Translations under genes and position numbers: made by a program
Notes under the pieces: model-generated
What the model was told of the DNA's origin: nothing
The model's input: only the letters and a program-made list of their open reading frames with translations
The model's database searches: none
In this document: positions 8,595-18,239 of the stretch, in pieces
How the letters are laid out: each line of letters opens with the position of its first letter
Numbering within the stretch: position 1 is the first letter of the stretch
NCBI GenBank assembly: GCA_017999675.1
Contig: JAGNLL010000004.1
Coordinates: 29,505-93,504, forward strand
Origin: Rickettsiales bacterium
GTDB taxonomy: Bacteria; Pseudomonadota; Alphaproteobacteria; Rickettsiales; UBA1997
Direction: 5' to 3'
Length of the DNA: 64,000 nucleotides

Positions 8595-9845
8595 ATGTCA
8601 CAAAATTCTTACCTAGTTTTAGCCAGAAAATACCGTCCGCAAAACTTTGACGAGCTGGTTGGGCAAGAGGTTTTGGTGACAACGCTCAGCAACGCCATTA
8701 AAAATAATCGCCTGCACCACGCCTACATTTTAACCGGAATCAGGGGCGTTGGAAAAACCACAACGGCGCGAATAATTGCCAAAACAATCAATTGCGAAAA
8801 TAAAGATTTAGCCGCATCGGCAAAGGCTTGCGACGTTTGCGACAATTGTAAAATGATTGCCGCTTCTAAACACCAAGACGTAATTGAAATTGACGCGGCA
8901 AGCAGAACTGGCGTTGACGACATCCGCGAAATAATCGACTCAATCGCCTACGCGCCAGTAATGGCCACCTACAAAATCTACATTATTGACGAGGTGCACA
9001 TGCTCAGCAACAGTGCGTTTAACGCGCTGCTGAAAACTTTGGAAGAGCCACCTGCTCACGTAAAATTTATTTTTGCCACCACCGAAATTAAAAAAGTTCC
9101 AATTACAATTTTGTCGCGTTGTCAGCGTTTTGATTTGCGTCGTTTGGACGAAAAAGAAATTGAAAATCACCTAAAAAATATTTTGCAAAAAGAGGGTTTG
9201 GAGGCTGAGCCTCATGCGCTCGAGCTAATTGCAAAAATGTCTGAAGGCTCAGTGCGCGACTCGCTTTCGCTTTTAGATCAAGCACTTGCCAGCAACAATC
9301 ACCAAAAACTTTTGCCCGCAGAATTAGTTGAAAAAATGCTCGGCCTTACCGACAAAGCCAAAGTAATTGAGCTTTTTGAAAGCTTGCTTGCGGGCGATTT
9401 TGCAGCAGCGACAAAAAGTTTTACTGAGTTTTATTCTTACTCTTCTGACGTGTCGCAACTGGTTTTAGATTTAATGGAAATTACTCACAAAACCACGTCA
9501 GTTAAGCTTATTTCTGCCTACAAGCTTGAAGGATATTCGCAATTTCAACAAAATAAAATTTCCGAAATTGCTCAAAAAATTTCGCTTTCAGCTCTCACCA
9601 GAATTTGGCAAATGCTTGCCAAGGGCAGTGCGGAAGTGAATTTTTCTGCTTCGCCAAAAATGGCTTTCGAAATGCTGCTGGCGCGAATTTGTCACCTTGT
9701 GGCTCTTCCAAATTTGCAGCAAGTTTTAATGGAGGTGGACGAAACTAAAAATCCTGTTGCCACCAAAAGAAGCGAAATTAATGATGACTTGGTTGGCGAA
9801 ATTCTCAGGAATTTCGAGGGTTCGCGAGTGATTTCTAATTCTTAA
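8595..9845 (+). CDS. dnaX: DNA polymerase III subunit gamma/tau
   Basis: This 416-residue clamp-loader ATPase starts at ATG 8595 (MSQNSYLVLARKYRPQNF); the in-frame sequence upstream is repeat element plus SRP RNA gene. Visible are Walker A (GIRGVGKTTTAR), the zinc-binding Cys set (C...CDVCDNC), Walker B (IDEVHMLS), the EEPPAHVKFIFATTE sensor-1 region and the SRC motif (LSRCQRF). The protein loads the beta clamp within the polymerase III holoenzyme. It is shorter than typical tau proteins and lacks a long C-terminal DnaB/alpha-binding tail, so it may be a gamma-only or minimal form. Confidence 0.95.
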   Translation: MSQNSYLVLARKYRPQNFDELVGQEVLVTTLSNAIKNNRLHHAYILTGIRGVGKTTTARIIAKTINCENKDLAASAKACDVCDNCKMIAASKHQDVIEIDAASRTGVDDIREIIDSIAYAPVMATYKIYIIDEVHMLSNSAFNALLKTLEEPPAHVKFIFATTEIKKVPITILSRCQRFDLRRLDEKEIENHLKNILQKEGLEAEPHALELIAKMSEGSVRDSLSLLDQALASNNHQKLLPAELVEKMLGLTDKAKVIELFESLLAGDFAAATKSFTEFYSYSSDVSQLVLDLMEITHKTTSVKLISAYKLEGYSQFQQNKISEIAQKISLSALTRIWQMLAKGSAEVNFSASPKMAFEMLLARICHLVALPNLQQVLMEVDETKNPVATKRSEINDDLVGEILRNFEGSRVISNS

Positions 9846-9863
9846 TTTAAAAAAATTTTAAAA

Positions 9864-10916
9864 ATGTCAGAAGAGAGAAAAGTTAAAATTTTGTGTGCCG
9901 AAGACGAACAAGATATTCGCGAAAACATTGCCGAGATTCTTCGCGATGAGGGCTTTGAAGTGTTTGAAGCTGCCAACGGCAAACTAGCTTTTGAAAGCTT
10001 TTTGCAAAACAAACCCGACATTGTTATTTCTGACATTATGATGCCAGAGCTAGACGGCTACGGCCTTTTGGAGCTTATTCGTGGCAGCAAAAATGTGCGC
10101 AACAACACTGTGCCATTTATTTTTTTGAGTGCTTTGGGGCAAAAAGAAAACGTCATTAAAGGCGTAAACTCTTCGGCAAATGACTACCTAATCAAGCCAA
10201 TCGATTTCGATTTAATGATTGCCAAAATCAAAGAAAAAACCTCAAACCTAATCAAAGTTCAAGAAACTCACGAGCGCAATATTGACAATCTTAAAAGCCA
10301 AGTTTCGCTAATTTTACCGGCTGAGCTTTTTTCTTACCTCGACGTAATCAGCCAAGTTTCGTCAATTTTAAAAGAAGAACCTTACGGCCCATTTCCGCAC
10401 CGCCGCTACATTGAAGATCTCGACAAGATCTACCTAAACGCTTTGAAGCTGCGCAGTTCAATTAACAACTCGCTAGACCAAACTGTAATTGGCCAAAGAT
10501 TAAACGCCGACGAAGAAGTATTTCGCGTTACCGCCTTTGTTGACGATTTTGTGGCGGGCCTTAGCGAAAAATTTAGAAGCAAAATTAATTTTGAGCGCCC
10601 GTTTGAAGAGGCCACAACCCCACGCTTAAAAATGGATCGCCTAGTTTTGTTAGATGCCTTTCGCAAAATTTTTGCCGGAATGTTTAAAACTGACCCCGAA
10701 GCCGCAATTACAGTTGCAATAATGAGCGACCACCTTGACCAAATGGTGATTATTTTTTACCTAAAATCGCAAATTTCTGGCCTAGATTTGTCAAAAAATT
10801 TAGACTCTTCGCAAGTGAGCAAAATTTTAGACCAACAAAATTGCCGTTTTGAAATTGTTTCAGACAAAGAAAATACCGCGGTGTTGACGGTGCCATCTTA
10901 CAGATTGATTAAGTAA
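9864..10916 (+). CDS. Response regulator fused to a degenerate histidine-kinase-like module
   Basis: This 350-residue protein begins with a canonical receiver domain (about 1-125): acidic pocket EDEQD, phospho-acceptor Asp in DIVISDIMMPELDG, and conserved Lys in LIKPID. The C-terminal part (about 145-350) resembles the dimerisation region of alphaproteobacterial PleC/DivL-type kinases (SSILKEEPYGPF...Y..DL..IY.NALKLRSSINNSLD) but lacks the H-box histidine. The following ATPase-like region has no clear G boxes. It may act as a phospho-controlled adaptor or pseudokinase. It starts 18 nt after dnaX and may be co-transcribed. Confidence 0.75.
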   Translation: MSEERKVKILCAEDEQDIRENIAEILRDEGFEVFEAANGKLAFESFLQNKPDIVISDIMMPELDGYGLLELIRGSKNVRNNTVPFIFLSALGQKENVIKGVNSSANDYLIKPIDFDLMIAKIKEKTSNLIKVQETHERNIDNLKSQVSLILPAELFSYLDVISQVSSILKEEPYGPFPHRRYIEDLDKIYLNALKLRSSINNSLDQTVIGQRLNADEEVFRVTAFVDDFVAGLSEKFRSKINFERPFEEATTPRLKMDRLVLLDAFRKIFAGMFKTDPEAAITVAIMSDHLDQMVIIFYLKSQISGLDLSKNLDSSQVSKILDQQNCRFEIVSDKENTAVLTVPSYRLIK

Positions 10917-10927
10917 CAATGTGAATT

Positions 10928-11020
10928 AGGTCCCCGAGCAAAGCGAAGCGTCGTCGAGGGGCCCGAAGAAAGATCTCGCTTCCGGGCCCCTCGACGACGC
11001 TACGCTTTGCTCGGGGACCT
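10928..11020. repeat. Large palindrome (single copy in window), 41-bp arms
   Basis: Arms 10928-10968 and 10980-11020 are inverted repeats with only a few mismatches, rich in cgtcgtcgagg and cgagcaaagcg motifs, around an 11-nt loop. It lies between the response regulator stop and the AsmA-like start. Its GC content is higher than its surroundings, which fits a mobile palindromic element. A transcription-end hairpin is an alternative, but no T-run follows. Confidence 0.85.
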
Positions 11021-11047
11021 ATTAAATACGCATTTCCTCCGAAATAA

Positions 11048-13990
11048 ATGTTAAAAAAACACCAACCCACAAAATCAAAAACCCCTCACGACCACGAAGC
11101 CTTGCCGCGCAAAAAAAAGAAAAAAATCCCCCTTTTTTACAAACTAAATTTTTCAATCTTGCTAATTGCGTCGCTGCTTTTGGCCTATTTTTTAGTTTTG
11201 GTTTCAATCGAGCCAAAGTCGATTCCGCTGGTCACCAAAAAAATTGAAGAAGTGTTGCAAGACAAGCTGCAAACCGACGTGAGTTTGGCTGAAAGTTACG
11301 TGAGTTTCACGCGTTACGGCACGCTAAAAGTTGTGGCTACGGGCTTAAAAATTCTCTACGTTTTGCCGGGCGCAACTGAAAAACAACCCTTCGTAATTCC
11401 AAAATTAGAAACCGAATTTTCGCTGCTTCGAATGCTTTTTCTGCGTTTTGAACCAAGCAAAATCAAAGTTGTAAACCCCACAATCGTTGTAGAAGATTTG
11501 CAAAAATTTCGCCAAGCCTCCCAAGAAAATGCTTCGGCAGAAAATCCAGTAATTCAATTTTTGTCGGCAATTCGTAGCGGTGAATTTCCGATTGAAAATT
11601 TTGAAATTGAAAACGCGCTAATTCTTGCCAAAGGTCAAAATTTTGACACGCAAATTTTGCTTAAAAAATCGCAAATTCGCACGTCAATTGAGGGCGGCGC
11701 GCTTTTTGTTTCTTCAGAAAATAAACTAAGTTTTGACGAAGAAAAAAGTGACGTTGACCTAAAATCAAGCTGCCGTCTGTCAAAGAGCGACGGCTTAAAA
11801 TGCGACGTCGTGCTTGAAAATTTTGTGGTAAATTCGGTGGCTGATTTGCACCCAAATTTGATAATTTTAAACAACCTAAACACCTCGCTAAAAGCCAGTG
11901 CCTCGTTTGTGGTGAAAGAGAAAAAACTGGGAGAAGTTTTGTTTAAAGTTGAGGCAAAAAAAGGTGACTTTTTCTTCCCAGAATTTTTTGCACAAAAAAT
12001 GGATTTTTCTGATTTTTTGGTGAGTGGAAAATACGACAACAACTCGGGTTTTTTAAACTTTGCTGAAATTAAAACTTTTTTGACAAGTGCTTCTGGCGCT
12101 GCTGCAGCAAGCAATTTGCAAATGTCTTTGGTAATTTCTGACGTAAGAGATTTGCAAAACCAAAAACTCGATTTCGACATTAAACTTCAAAACGCACCAA
12201 TTAACGAGTTAGAAAAACTTTGGCCAGTGGCGCTAAATCAATCTGGCATTCGCACTTGGGTAATTGCTCACGTCAAGGGCGGCAAAGTCAAAGACGCCTA
12301 CGCCAAATTTTCGCTGCAAAAAAATGCTGCAGAATTTTTGTTAAACGACATTGACGCAGAGCTAAAAATTGCTGGCACAAACCTTAATTACGACCCGACT
12401 TTTCCAGAAATTAAAAACATTGACGCAACCGCTAAATTCAACAAGCAAAGCATGAAAATTGTGCTTACTTCGGGTGAAGTTTTAAACAGCAAAATTTCAG
12501 AAGGATTAGTTGAAATTGACGATTTTTTGGCGGCAAAAACAATGCTAAAAATTAGCGGAAAATCGCAAGGTCACGCCGCAGATTCGCTTAAACATGTTGA
12601 CCACAAATCGTCAGATTTTGTTTCTTTGGTCGAAAAATATTTAAACGGCAATTCGCAAAACGACTTCGACATTCGCCTGCCGTTGGTTGAAAAAGTTGAT
12701 TTAAAAGATGTTTACGTGGCGATTAATTCGAACGTTTCTGATTTAAAAAATGACTACCTCAAAGGCGCATTAGAAATTCGCTGCAAAAAAGATTTTGCTA
12801 GCAACGACTTTGTCACAAAAGTTAATTTAACCGCAGCAGAGTTGAATGTGCAGCCTTTTGATGTGACAAAAAAAGCGGGTGTTGAGTCGATTTTAAGTTT
12901 GGCGGTGTCGGTGAAAAATCCGAAAAAAATTAAAATCAAAAATATTGAGCTGACCAAAAAAGAGGCAAAAAATTTGGCGAAAATTTCAGGCGAAGTTGAG
13001 TTTGAAACCGCGCCATTTTTGCTGGCAGCTGTTGACCTGAAGAACAATAATTTTGGCAAAAATAATTACGTATTTTCTTACGTAGCTAACAAAAAAACCT
13101 CGACGCAAAAAATTTCTTTAAAGGCGCAAAATCTAAATTTTGCGCCATTTATTGAGCAGAAATTTTTTGCTGGATCTTCCGGTGGTGAAAAATTTTCAAA
13201 TATTAATGTGCAGCTTGCAGTCAATGATCTGGCTCTTCTGCACAATAAATCTCTCAAAAACTTTTACTTATTTTTGAGCTGCAACAGTGATTTTTGCAGC
13301 AACGGTTTGGCTAAAGCGAGCCAAGGCAACAAGCAGCTAATTGACTTGCGCGCCGCCAAAAATGCCCAAGAAAATTTTGTAGAAATCTCCGGCAGAATCA
13401 ACGATGTGGGCTACGTGGCCGAGGCTTTCGGTATTTCAACCACAATTTCTGGAGGAGTCGCCGAGGTAAAATTGCAAAGCAAAATGCTTAATAAAAATCA
13501 GGCTTTTGAAGGCTTGGTGACAATTGACGACGAAATTACCTTTTACGAAACCGCTAGAGTAAAGCGTTTAGCCAGCAATGATTTATTCTCAAAAATTAAA
13601 GACAAAATTTTCTCCAACGAAAAAACCACCTTCAACTCAGTAAAAATCGACCTCGCTTTGCAAGACGGTGTGCTCGATTTAAAATCGCTAATCGCCAACA
13701 ACTACAAAATCGGAATCACCGCTAAAGGTTTAATCGACCTAAACAACGACACCTACGCAATCAAAGGAATGATCGTTCCGGGCTTCATCGTGAACAACCT
13801 GTTTGGCATTGGAAAAATTCCAGTTTTAGGAAGTGTTGTCGGCTTGCTAACCGGCGGAGAAGGCGGCGGATTATTTGGCATTCGCTACGAATACACCAAG
13901 AAAAAAGACGACAAAGAGGCTACTTTCGAAACGAATAAAGTGTCGTCATTTGTGCCAACTTCGATTAAGAGTTTGTTTGATTTGATTTAG
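11048..13990 (+). CDS. AsmA/YhdP-like inner membrane protein
   Basis: This 980-residue protein has a short basic cytoplasmic N-terminus with one membrane segment (about residues 36-56, FSILLIASLLLAYFLVLVSI), then a long, mostly beta-rich periplasmic region. The C-terminus has the AsmA/DUF3971-like region, including IKGMIVPGFIVNNLFGIGKIP and PVLGSVVGLLTGGEGGGLFG near residues 900-940. Proteins of this group (YhdP, TamB, AsmA) are thought to bridge the envelope and move phospholipids to the outer membrane. Family assignment is good; the specific role is inferred. ATG 11048 is 27 nt after the palindrome. Confidence 0.8.
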   Translation: MLKKHQPTKSKTPHDHEALPRKKKKKIPLFYKLNFSILLIASLLLAYFLVLVSIEPKSIPLVTKKIEEVLQDKLQTDVSLAESYVSFTRYGTLKVVATGLKILYVLPGATEKQPFVIPKLETEFSLLRMLFLRFEPSKIKVVNPTIVVEDLQKFRQASQENASAENPVIQFLSAIRSGEFPIENFEIENALILAKGQNFDTQILLKKSQIRTSIEGGALFVSSENKLSFDEEKSDVDLKSSCRLSKSDGLKCDVVLENFVVNSVADLHPNLIILNNLNTSLKASASFVVKEKKLGEVLFKVEAKKGDFFFPEFFAQKMDFSDFLVSGKYDNNSGFLNFAEIKTFLTSASGAAAASNLQMSLVISDVRDLQNQKLDFDIKLQNAPINELEKLWPVALNQSGIRTWVIAHVKGGKVKDAYAKFSLQKNAAEFLLNDIDAELKIAGTNLNYDPTFPEIKNIDATAKFNKQSMKIVLTSGEVLNSKISEGLVEIDDFLAAKTMLKISGKSQGHAADSLKHVDHKSSDFVSLVEKYLNGNSQNDFDIRLPLVEKVDLKDVYVAINSNVSDLKNDYLKGALEIRCKKDFASNDFVTKVNLTAAELNVQPFDVTKKAGVESILSLAVSVKNPKKIKIKNIELTKKEAKNLAKISGEVEFETAPFLLAAVDLKNNNFGKNNYVFSYVANKKTSTQKISLKAQNLNFAPFIEQKFFAGSSGGEKFSNINVQLAVNDLALLHNKSLKNFYLFLSCNSDFCSNGLAKASQGNKQLIDLRAAKNAQENFVEISGRINDVGYVAEAFGISTTISGGVAEVKLQSKMLNKNQAFEGLVTIDDEITFYETARVKRLASNDLFSKIKDKIFSNEKTTFNSVKIDLALQDGVLDLKSLIANNYKIGITAKGLIDLNNDTYAIKGMIVPGFIVNNLFGIGKIPVLGSVVGLLTGGEGGGLFGIRYEYTKKKDDKEATFETNKVSSFVPTSIKSLFDLI

Positions 13991-14113
13991 GGTAGACTCT
14001 TTCTTTGGCGCAAGTGGCAGAACTTTCTTGCTTCTTTTTACCTTCATTTGTTGACTCGGTCCTGACTTCTTTAGTCATCACTTTATATTTCCCTAACTTC
14101 AAAATTAAAAATT

Positions 14114-14431
14114 ATGAAAAGAATCATTCTTCTAATTGCTCTGTCTGCCGTGCTTGCTTCTTGTGCTCAAACCAGAAGTGGAGTGTCTAGTGGTTTGTTA
14201 GTAACTTCTTGGGACGATACTGTTTCGGGATCTGTTAATAACTCAGTTGCACTTGATAAACGTGGAGAGGCTTGCGTTATTAACGTTTTAGGAATTGTAG
14301 CTGTTGGAGATTCTTCTGTTGAAGCTGCTAAAAAAGCAGGATCTATCAACAAGGTTGCAGTTGCTGATACCAACTATCTAAACGTTCTCGGTATATTCCA
14401 GAAAGGGTGTACAGTTGCCAAAGGCGAATAA
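14114..14431 (+). CDS. TRL-like family lipoprotein, copy 1
   Basis: This 105-residue protein has a lipoprotein signal (MKRIILLIALSAVLASC, lipobox ASC). The mature part shows the TRL-like pattern: small G-rich start, GEACVINVLGIVAVGDSSVEAAKKAG, a KVAVADT strand and a terminal GCTVAKGE. TRL-like proteins are small lipoproteins of unknown function. It is the first of three consecutive paralogues, which suggests local duplication. Confidence 0.75.
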   Translation: MKRIILLIALSAVLASCAQTRSGVSSGLLVTSWDDTVSGSVNNSVALDKRGEACVINVLGIVAVGDSSVEAAKKAGSINKVAVADTNYLNVLGIFQKGCTVAKGE

Positions 14432-14448
14432 CTTCAATTACGTAATTT

Positions 14449-14754
14449 ATGAGAAAAGCATTAATAATAATGTCTTCGCTGTTGTTACTTTCTTCGTGTG
14501 GTATTCGTTACTACGACTATAAGGCAACAACGAGTTATTCGATTGACAACAAGGTTAATCCAAAGCCTCTTAAAACTGGGATCGGATGCGTTCACAACAT
14601 ATTAATGTTGTTTGCGTTTGGAGATTCTTCCGTTGAGGCCGCTAGAAGGAATGGAGATATAACCAAAGTAGCTTTTGTGGATACTTCACACAATAGTCTT
14701 TGGGTTTATTGGCCACTATTCCAAAAAGGGTGCACGGTAGTTAAGGGCGAGTAA
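14449..14754 (+). CDS. TRL-like family lipoprotein, copy 2
   Basis: This 101-residue paralogue of the preceding gene starts 18 nt after it. It has a lipobox (LLSSC), the GIGCVHNILMLFAFGDSSVEAARRNG core and the FQKGCTVVKGE C-terminus shared with copy 1. The region between the N-terminus and the core has diverged, with several Tyr residues. A good intrinsic terminator follows, so copies 1 and 2 probably form one transcript. Confidence 0.75.
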   Translation: MRKALIIMSSLLLLSSCGIRYYDYKATTSYSIDNKVNPKPLKTGIGCVHNILMLFAFGDSSVEAARRNGDITKVAFVDTSHNSLWVYWPLFQKGCTVVKGE

Positions 14755-14778
14755 TCTTAATCCTAAAAGATAAAAAAA

Positions 14779-14811
14779 CCGGCGATCACAAAAATGGTCG
14801 CCGGTTTTTTT
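14779..14811 (+). terminator. Intrinsic terminator
   Basis: A 9-bp GC-rich stem (ccggcgatc/ggtcgccgg), an 8-nt loop and a seven-T run follow the second TRL-like gene. It separates that gene from the third copy. Confidence 0.9.
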
Positions 14812-14936
14812 GTGCTTGGAATTTTTTTACCTCTTTTTGTTGTGTGCCTAAAAAAATTTACCGTTGCTTACCCTCATCTGCTGATTAATTTTTTGCTCTC
14901 AACCAAAACTCTTCATCTAAAAAATCTCAAAACAAA

Positions 14937-15230
14937 ATGAAGTTAAAATTAGTCATCTTCGCGATACTATTGACGCTGCTTTCTGGCTGCTCCTCCTACC
15001 GCGAATCTTTGGGGCAGTATAATTTGCCGACCACCAACATTCCTACTCCAACGCGTGAGGGTAGGGTTTGTTACTACAATAGTGACTTGCGGTTTTGGAC
15101 TACCGACATTGATTTTACGGTGGAAACGGCGCGGCGTAATGCGGGGATTACTAATATTGTTGCGATTGAGAAGGAAAAGACGGGCAATTTTTTGTTGCGG
15201 CGGAAGTGTTTGATTGTGCGGGGGAATTAA
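14937..15230 (+). CDS. TRL-like family lipoprotein, copy 3 (divergent)
   Basis: This 97-residue protein has a lipoprotein signal peptide (LLTLLSGCSS). The core REGRVCYYNSDL...TVETARRNAGITNIVAIE and the terminal KCLIVRGN match the TRL pattern of the two upstream genes but with low identity. It sits behind the terminator and so probably has its own promoter in 14812-14936. Function unknown. Confidence 0.65.
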   Translation: MKLKLVIFAILLTLLSGCSSYRESLGQYNLPTTNIPTPTREGRVCYYNSDLRFWTTDIDFTVETARRNAGITNIVAIEKEKTGNFLLRRKCLIVRGN

Positions 15231-15263
15231 AGTTGGTGTGTCGGTAGTGCGGTTTTGTTGAAA

Positions 15264-15358
15264 GATGGATTGCCGCGCTGCGCTCGCAATGACGATTTTT
15301 AGAGTTTGTGCACCAACTTACCAACGCCGTCATTGCGAGCGCAGCGCGGCAATCCATC
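15264..15358. repeat. Perfect 31-bp-arm palindrome of the cattgcgagcgcagcgcgg type
   Basis: Arms 15264-15294 and 15328-15358 are exact inverted repeats containing cgtcattgcgagcgcagcg. Palindromes of this general sequence are dispersed in many bacterial genomes. It occupies the gap between the third TRL-like gene and trmFO. Confidence 0.9.
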
Positions 15359-15391
15359 AGCAAAGAAAAATTTTAAAAAAATCTAAAAAGA

Positions 15392-16750
15392 ATGAAAAAA
15401 GTTAACATTATCGGCGCTGGGCTTGCTGGTTCTGAAGCGGCTTGGCAGTTGGCTTCGCGTGGCATTGAGGTTGAAATTTTTGAAATGCGTAGTGAAACGC
15501 GCAAAACCTTTGCGCATCGGACTGCCGATTTTGCTGAGCTTGTTTGCTCAAACTCGCTGCGTAGTGACGATGTGCACACAGCTGTTGGGTTGCTTCACCA
15601 AGAAATGCGGATGTTGAATTCACTGGTAATGCGCTCGGCTGACGCCAATAAAATTCCAGCTGGTTCCGCTTTGGCTGTAGATCGCGAGGGTTTTTCAAAA
15701 TTCATTGAATCAGAACTTCTCGCGACAGGAAAAGTGAAAATCTCGCGCCAAGAAATCTCCGAACTGCCAGTTGATTCCAACGAAAAATGGATTGTCGCAA
15801 CCGGCCCGCTCACCTCAGATTTACTCAGCCAATCAATTTTAAAACACAGCGGCGAGCAGCATTTGGCTTTTTTTGATGCCATCGCGCCAATCGTTTACAA
15901 AGAATCAATCGACTTCACCAAAGCTTGGTTTCAATCGCGCTACGACAAAGGCGACGGCAGCGATTACGTCAATTGTCCGCTAAACCAAGAGCAATATTTA
16001 GAATTTGTAAACGACCTTAACCAAGCTGAAAAAACCGAATTTAAAGATTGGGAAAAAGACACGCCTTATTTTGACGGTTGCTTGCCAATTGAAGTAATGG
16101 CGGTGCGTGGTGTTGACACTTTGCGTCACGGGCCAATGAAGCCAATTGGTTTGACCAATCCGCATTTTCCAAAATCTCCAGATGGCACCAAACTTAAAGA
16201 TCGTTTAGAAAAAGCTTACGCTGTGGTGCAATTGCGCCAAGACAACAAGCTGGGCACGATTTACAACATTGTAGGCTTTCAAACAAAAATGAAATACGGC
16301 GACCAGCAGCGAATTTTTAAGAAAATCCCTGGCCTTGAAAACGCAGAATTCGCGCGCTTTGGCGGCATTCACCGCAACACGTTTTTAAATTCGCCAAAAC
16401 TTTTGGACGAATATTTACGCTTCAAAAAATCGCCAAATATTTTGTTTGCAGGGCAGGTGACGGGTGTTGAAGGCTACGTTGAGTCGGCAGCAATGGGTTT
16501 GCTTGCGGGGATTTTTTTAGGCAATGAATTTGCCGGTAAAACTGTTGCAAGGCCAAGTGCCAAAACCGCGATTGGCGCGCTTTTAAACCACATTACTTTG
16601 GGTCACGAAGAGCAAAGTTCGTTTCAGCCAATGAATGTAAATTTTGGTTTGTTTGAGCCTTTGGTGGAAAAAACTAAAAAAGATAATCGCAAAGAGGCTT
16701 ACTCGCAGAGGGCTTTAGGCGAGATTGGGGTTTGGAGTTTGGGGGTTTAA
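15392..16750 (+). CDS. trmFO: Methylenetetrahydrofolate-tRNA-(uracil-5-)-methyltransferase
   Basis: This 452-residue flavoprotein starts with the FAD-binding motif [14 protein letters not shown], followed by the family signature [12 protein letters not shown]. It continues with the conserved [19 protein letters not shown] and [21 protein letters not shown]. TrmFO makes m5U54 in the tRNA T-loop using CH2-THF and FADH2. Length and motifs match the family throughout. It is convergent with rarA, with a family A palindrome between them. Confidence 0.96.
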   Translation: MKKVNIIGAGLAGSEAAWQLASRGIEVEIFEMRSETRKTFAHRTADFAELVCSNSLRSDDVHTAVGLLHQEMRMLNSLVMRSADANKIPAGSALAVDREGFSKFIESELLATGKVKISRQEISELPVDSNEKWIVATGPLTSDLLSQSILKHSGEQHLAFFDAIAPIVYKESIDFTKAWFQSRYDKGDGSDYVNCPLNQEQYLEFVNDLNQAEKTEFKDWEKDTPYFDGCLPIEVMAVRGVDTLRHGPMKPIGLTNPHFPKSPDGTKLKDRLEKAYAVVQLRQDNKLGTIYNIVGFQTKMKYGDQQRIFKKIPGLENAEFARFGGIHRNTFLNSPKLLDEYLRFKKSPNILFAGQVTGVEGYVESAAMGLLAGIFLGNEFAGKTVARPSAKTAIGALLNHITLGHEEQSSFQPMNVNFGLFEPLVEKTKKDNRKEAYSQRALGEIGVWSLGV

Positions 16751-16762
16751 ATTTTTTAAATC

Positions 16763-16906
16763 GAGTGTGTGAATAACCACCCCCAACCCCTCCTTCAAAA
16801 GGAGGGGCTTTCCACCGAGTTTGTTTTAAGCCACTCACTTTCAAAAAAAATCGCACTAAAGCCCCTCCTTTTGAAGGAGGGGTTGGGGGTGGTTATTCGC
16901 AAACTC
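16763..16906. repeat. Composite palindromic element, family A, copy 2
   Basis: Outer arms begin gaataaccacccccaacccc and end with the complementary ggttgggggtggttattc, each with an inner ctcctt/aaggag hairpin. The copy has the longest spacer of the family. It lies between the convergent trmFO and rarA stops, where it could serve as a bidirectional terminator. Confidence 0.9.
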
Positions 16907-16911
16907 AGAAC

Positions 16912-18231
16912 TTATTTTTTTAATTTCCGCCTCAACTCATCCCAATATTCCAACCGCTTCTTCAAATCTCTCTCAAACCCTCTCTCATTTGGTTCAAAAA
17001 ATTTCGGCCGCGATTTCTTCAGCAATTCCGGTGGAAAAAACTCCTGCCCCGAAAAGCAATTTGGTGTGTCGTGGTCGTAGATGTAGCCTGCGCCAAAACC
17101 TTCATTTTTCATCATTTTAGTTGGCGCATTTAAAATATTTTTTGGTGGCATTAATTCTGTTGTGCGCGAGGCCGCGTCAATTGCGGCTTTGTGGGCGAGG
17201 TAGCTGGCGTTAGATTTTGGTGCGGTGGCCAAATAAATTGTGGCGTGGCTTAGCGCGTAGTCGCCTTCGGGACTTCCCAAAAAATCGTAATTTTCTTTTG
17301 CGGACATTACTTGCAGCAAAGCGTTTGGGTCGGCGAGTCCAATGTCTTCGGTAGCAAAGCGCGCTAGGCGGCGCAAGATGTAGTAAGGATCTTGTTTGGC
17401 CTCAAGCATGCGCGCTAAATAATAAAGTGCGGCGTCAACGTCTGAACCGCGCAAAGATTTGTGAAAAGCGCTGATTAAGTTGAAGTGAAAATCGCCTTTT
17501 TTGTCAAAATGGGCGGAGCGTTTCGAAATTATTTCGGTTAATTTTTCTGCTGAAATTTCGCTTTTTAAATTGAGTGCAAACAATTCTTCACAAGCATTTA
17601 AAAAATAACGTGCATCGCCGCAGGCTAGGTTAATTAAGGCTTCGCGAGCCGCATCAGTTAGCGGCAATTTTTTGCCTAAGTTTTTTTCAACGCGCGCCAA
17701 AATTTTGGCAAGGGCAGCGTCGTCGAGAATTTTTAACGTAATTACTTTGCAGCGCGAAAGCAGCGCAGAGTTTAGTTGAAATGAAGGATTTTCAGTTGTG
17801 GTGCCAATTAAAATAATTGTGCCGTCTTCAATGAAGGGCAAAAACAAATCTTGTTGGGTTTTGTTGAAATGGTGAATTTCGTCGACCATTAAAATGGTTT
17901 TTGTGGGCGCGGCGTTGTCGTCAAAAAGTGCTGTTTCAGAGTTGTTTTGACCAAGCATGCGAGCGCGATCAACCACTTTGCGAATTTCGGCAGCGCCAGA
18001 ATTAATTGCCGACATTGCGACGAACTCGGCGTTAGAAATTTTTGCCAGTGCCTTGGCGATTGTGGTTTTGCCAACTCCGGGAGGCCCCCACAAAATCATT
18101 GAGGGCACGTTTTTTGATTTTTCAATTACCGCCAAAGCGCCGGTTTCGCCAAAGAGGTGATCTTGCCCAATGACGTCCGACAAGGTTTCGGGACGCATTA
18201 AATCGGCAAGTGGGCGGGTTTGGTTTTTCAT
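16912..18231 (-). CDS. rarA: Replication-associated recombination protein A (AAA+ ATPase)
   Basis: This 439-residue MgsA/RarA/WRNIP1-type ATPase has Walker A GPPGVGKTTIAKALA (about residue 50), Walker B/sensor MVDEIHHFNKTQQDLFLP, sensor-1 LIGTTTENPSFQLN and the arginine finger region LLSRCKV. The C-terminal half holds the conserved SLRGSDVDAALYYLARMLE and DHDTPNCFSGQEFFP blocks. It acts on stalled replication forks and interacts with SSB. The length is normal. The 3' end is 5 nt from the repeat element. Confidence 0.96.
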   Translation of the reverse strand: MKNQTRPLADLMRPETLSDVIGQDHLFGETGALAVIEKSKNVPSMILWGPPGVGKTTIAKALAKISNAEFVAMSAINSGAAEIRKVVDRARMLGQNNSETALFDDNAAPTKTILMVDEIHHFNKTQQDLFLPFIEDGTIILIGTTTENPSFQLNSALLSRCKVITLKILDDAALAKILARVEKNLGKKLPLTDAAREALINLACGDARYFLNACEELFALNLKSEISAEKLTEIISKRSAHFDKKGDFHFNLISAFHKSLRGSDVDAALYYLARMLEAKQDPYYILRRLARFATEDIGLADPNALLQVMSAKENYDFLGSPEGDYALSHATIYLATAPKSNASYLAHKAAIDAASRTTELMPPKNILNAPTKMMKNEGFGAGYIYDHDTPNCFSGQEFFPPELLKKSRPKFFEPNERGFERDLKKRLEYWDELRRKLKK

Positions 18232-18239
18232 TAATTTTT

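Noticed and set aside
11635..12180. Long minus-strand frame inside the AsmA-like gene
   Set aside because: Ser/Lys/Phe-rich shadow of the real gene, with no recognisable domain.
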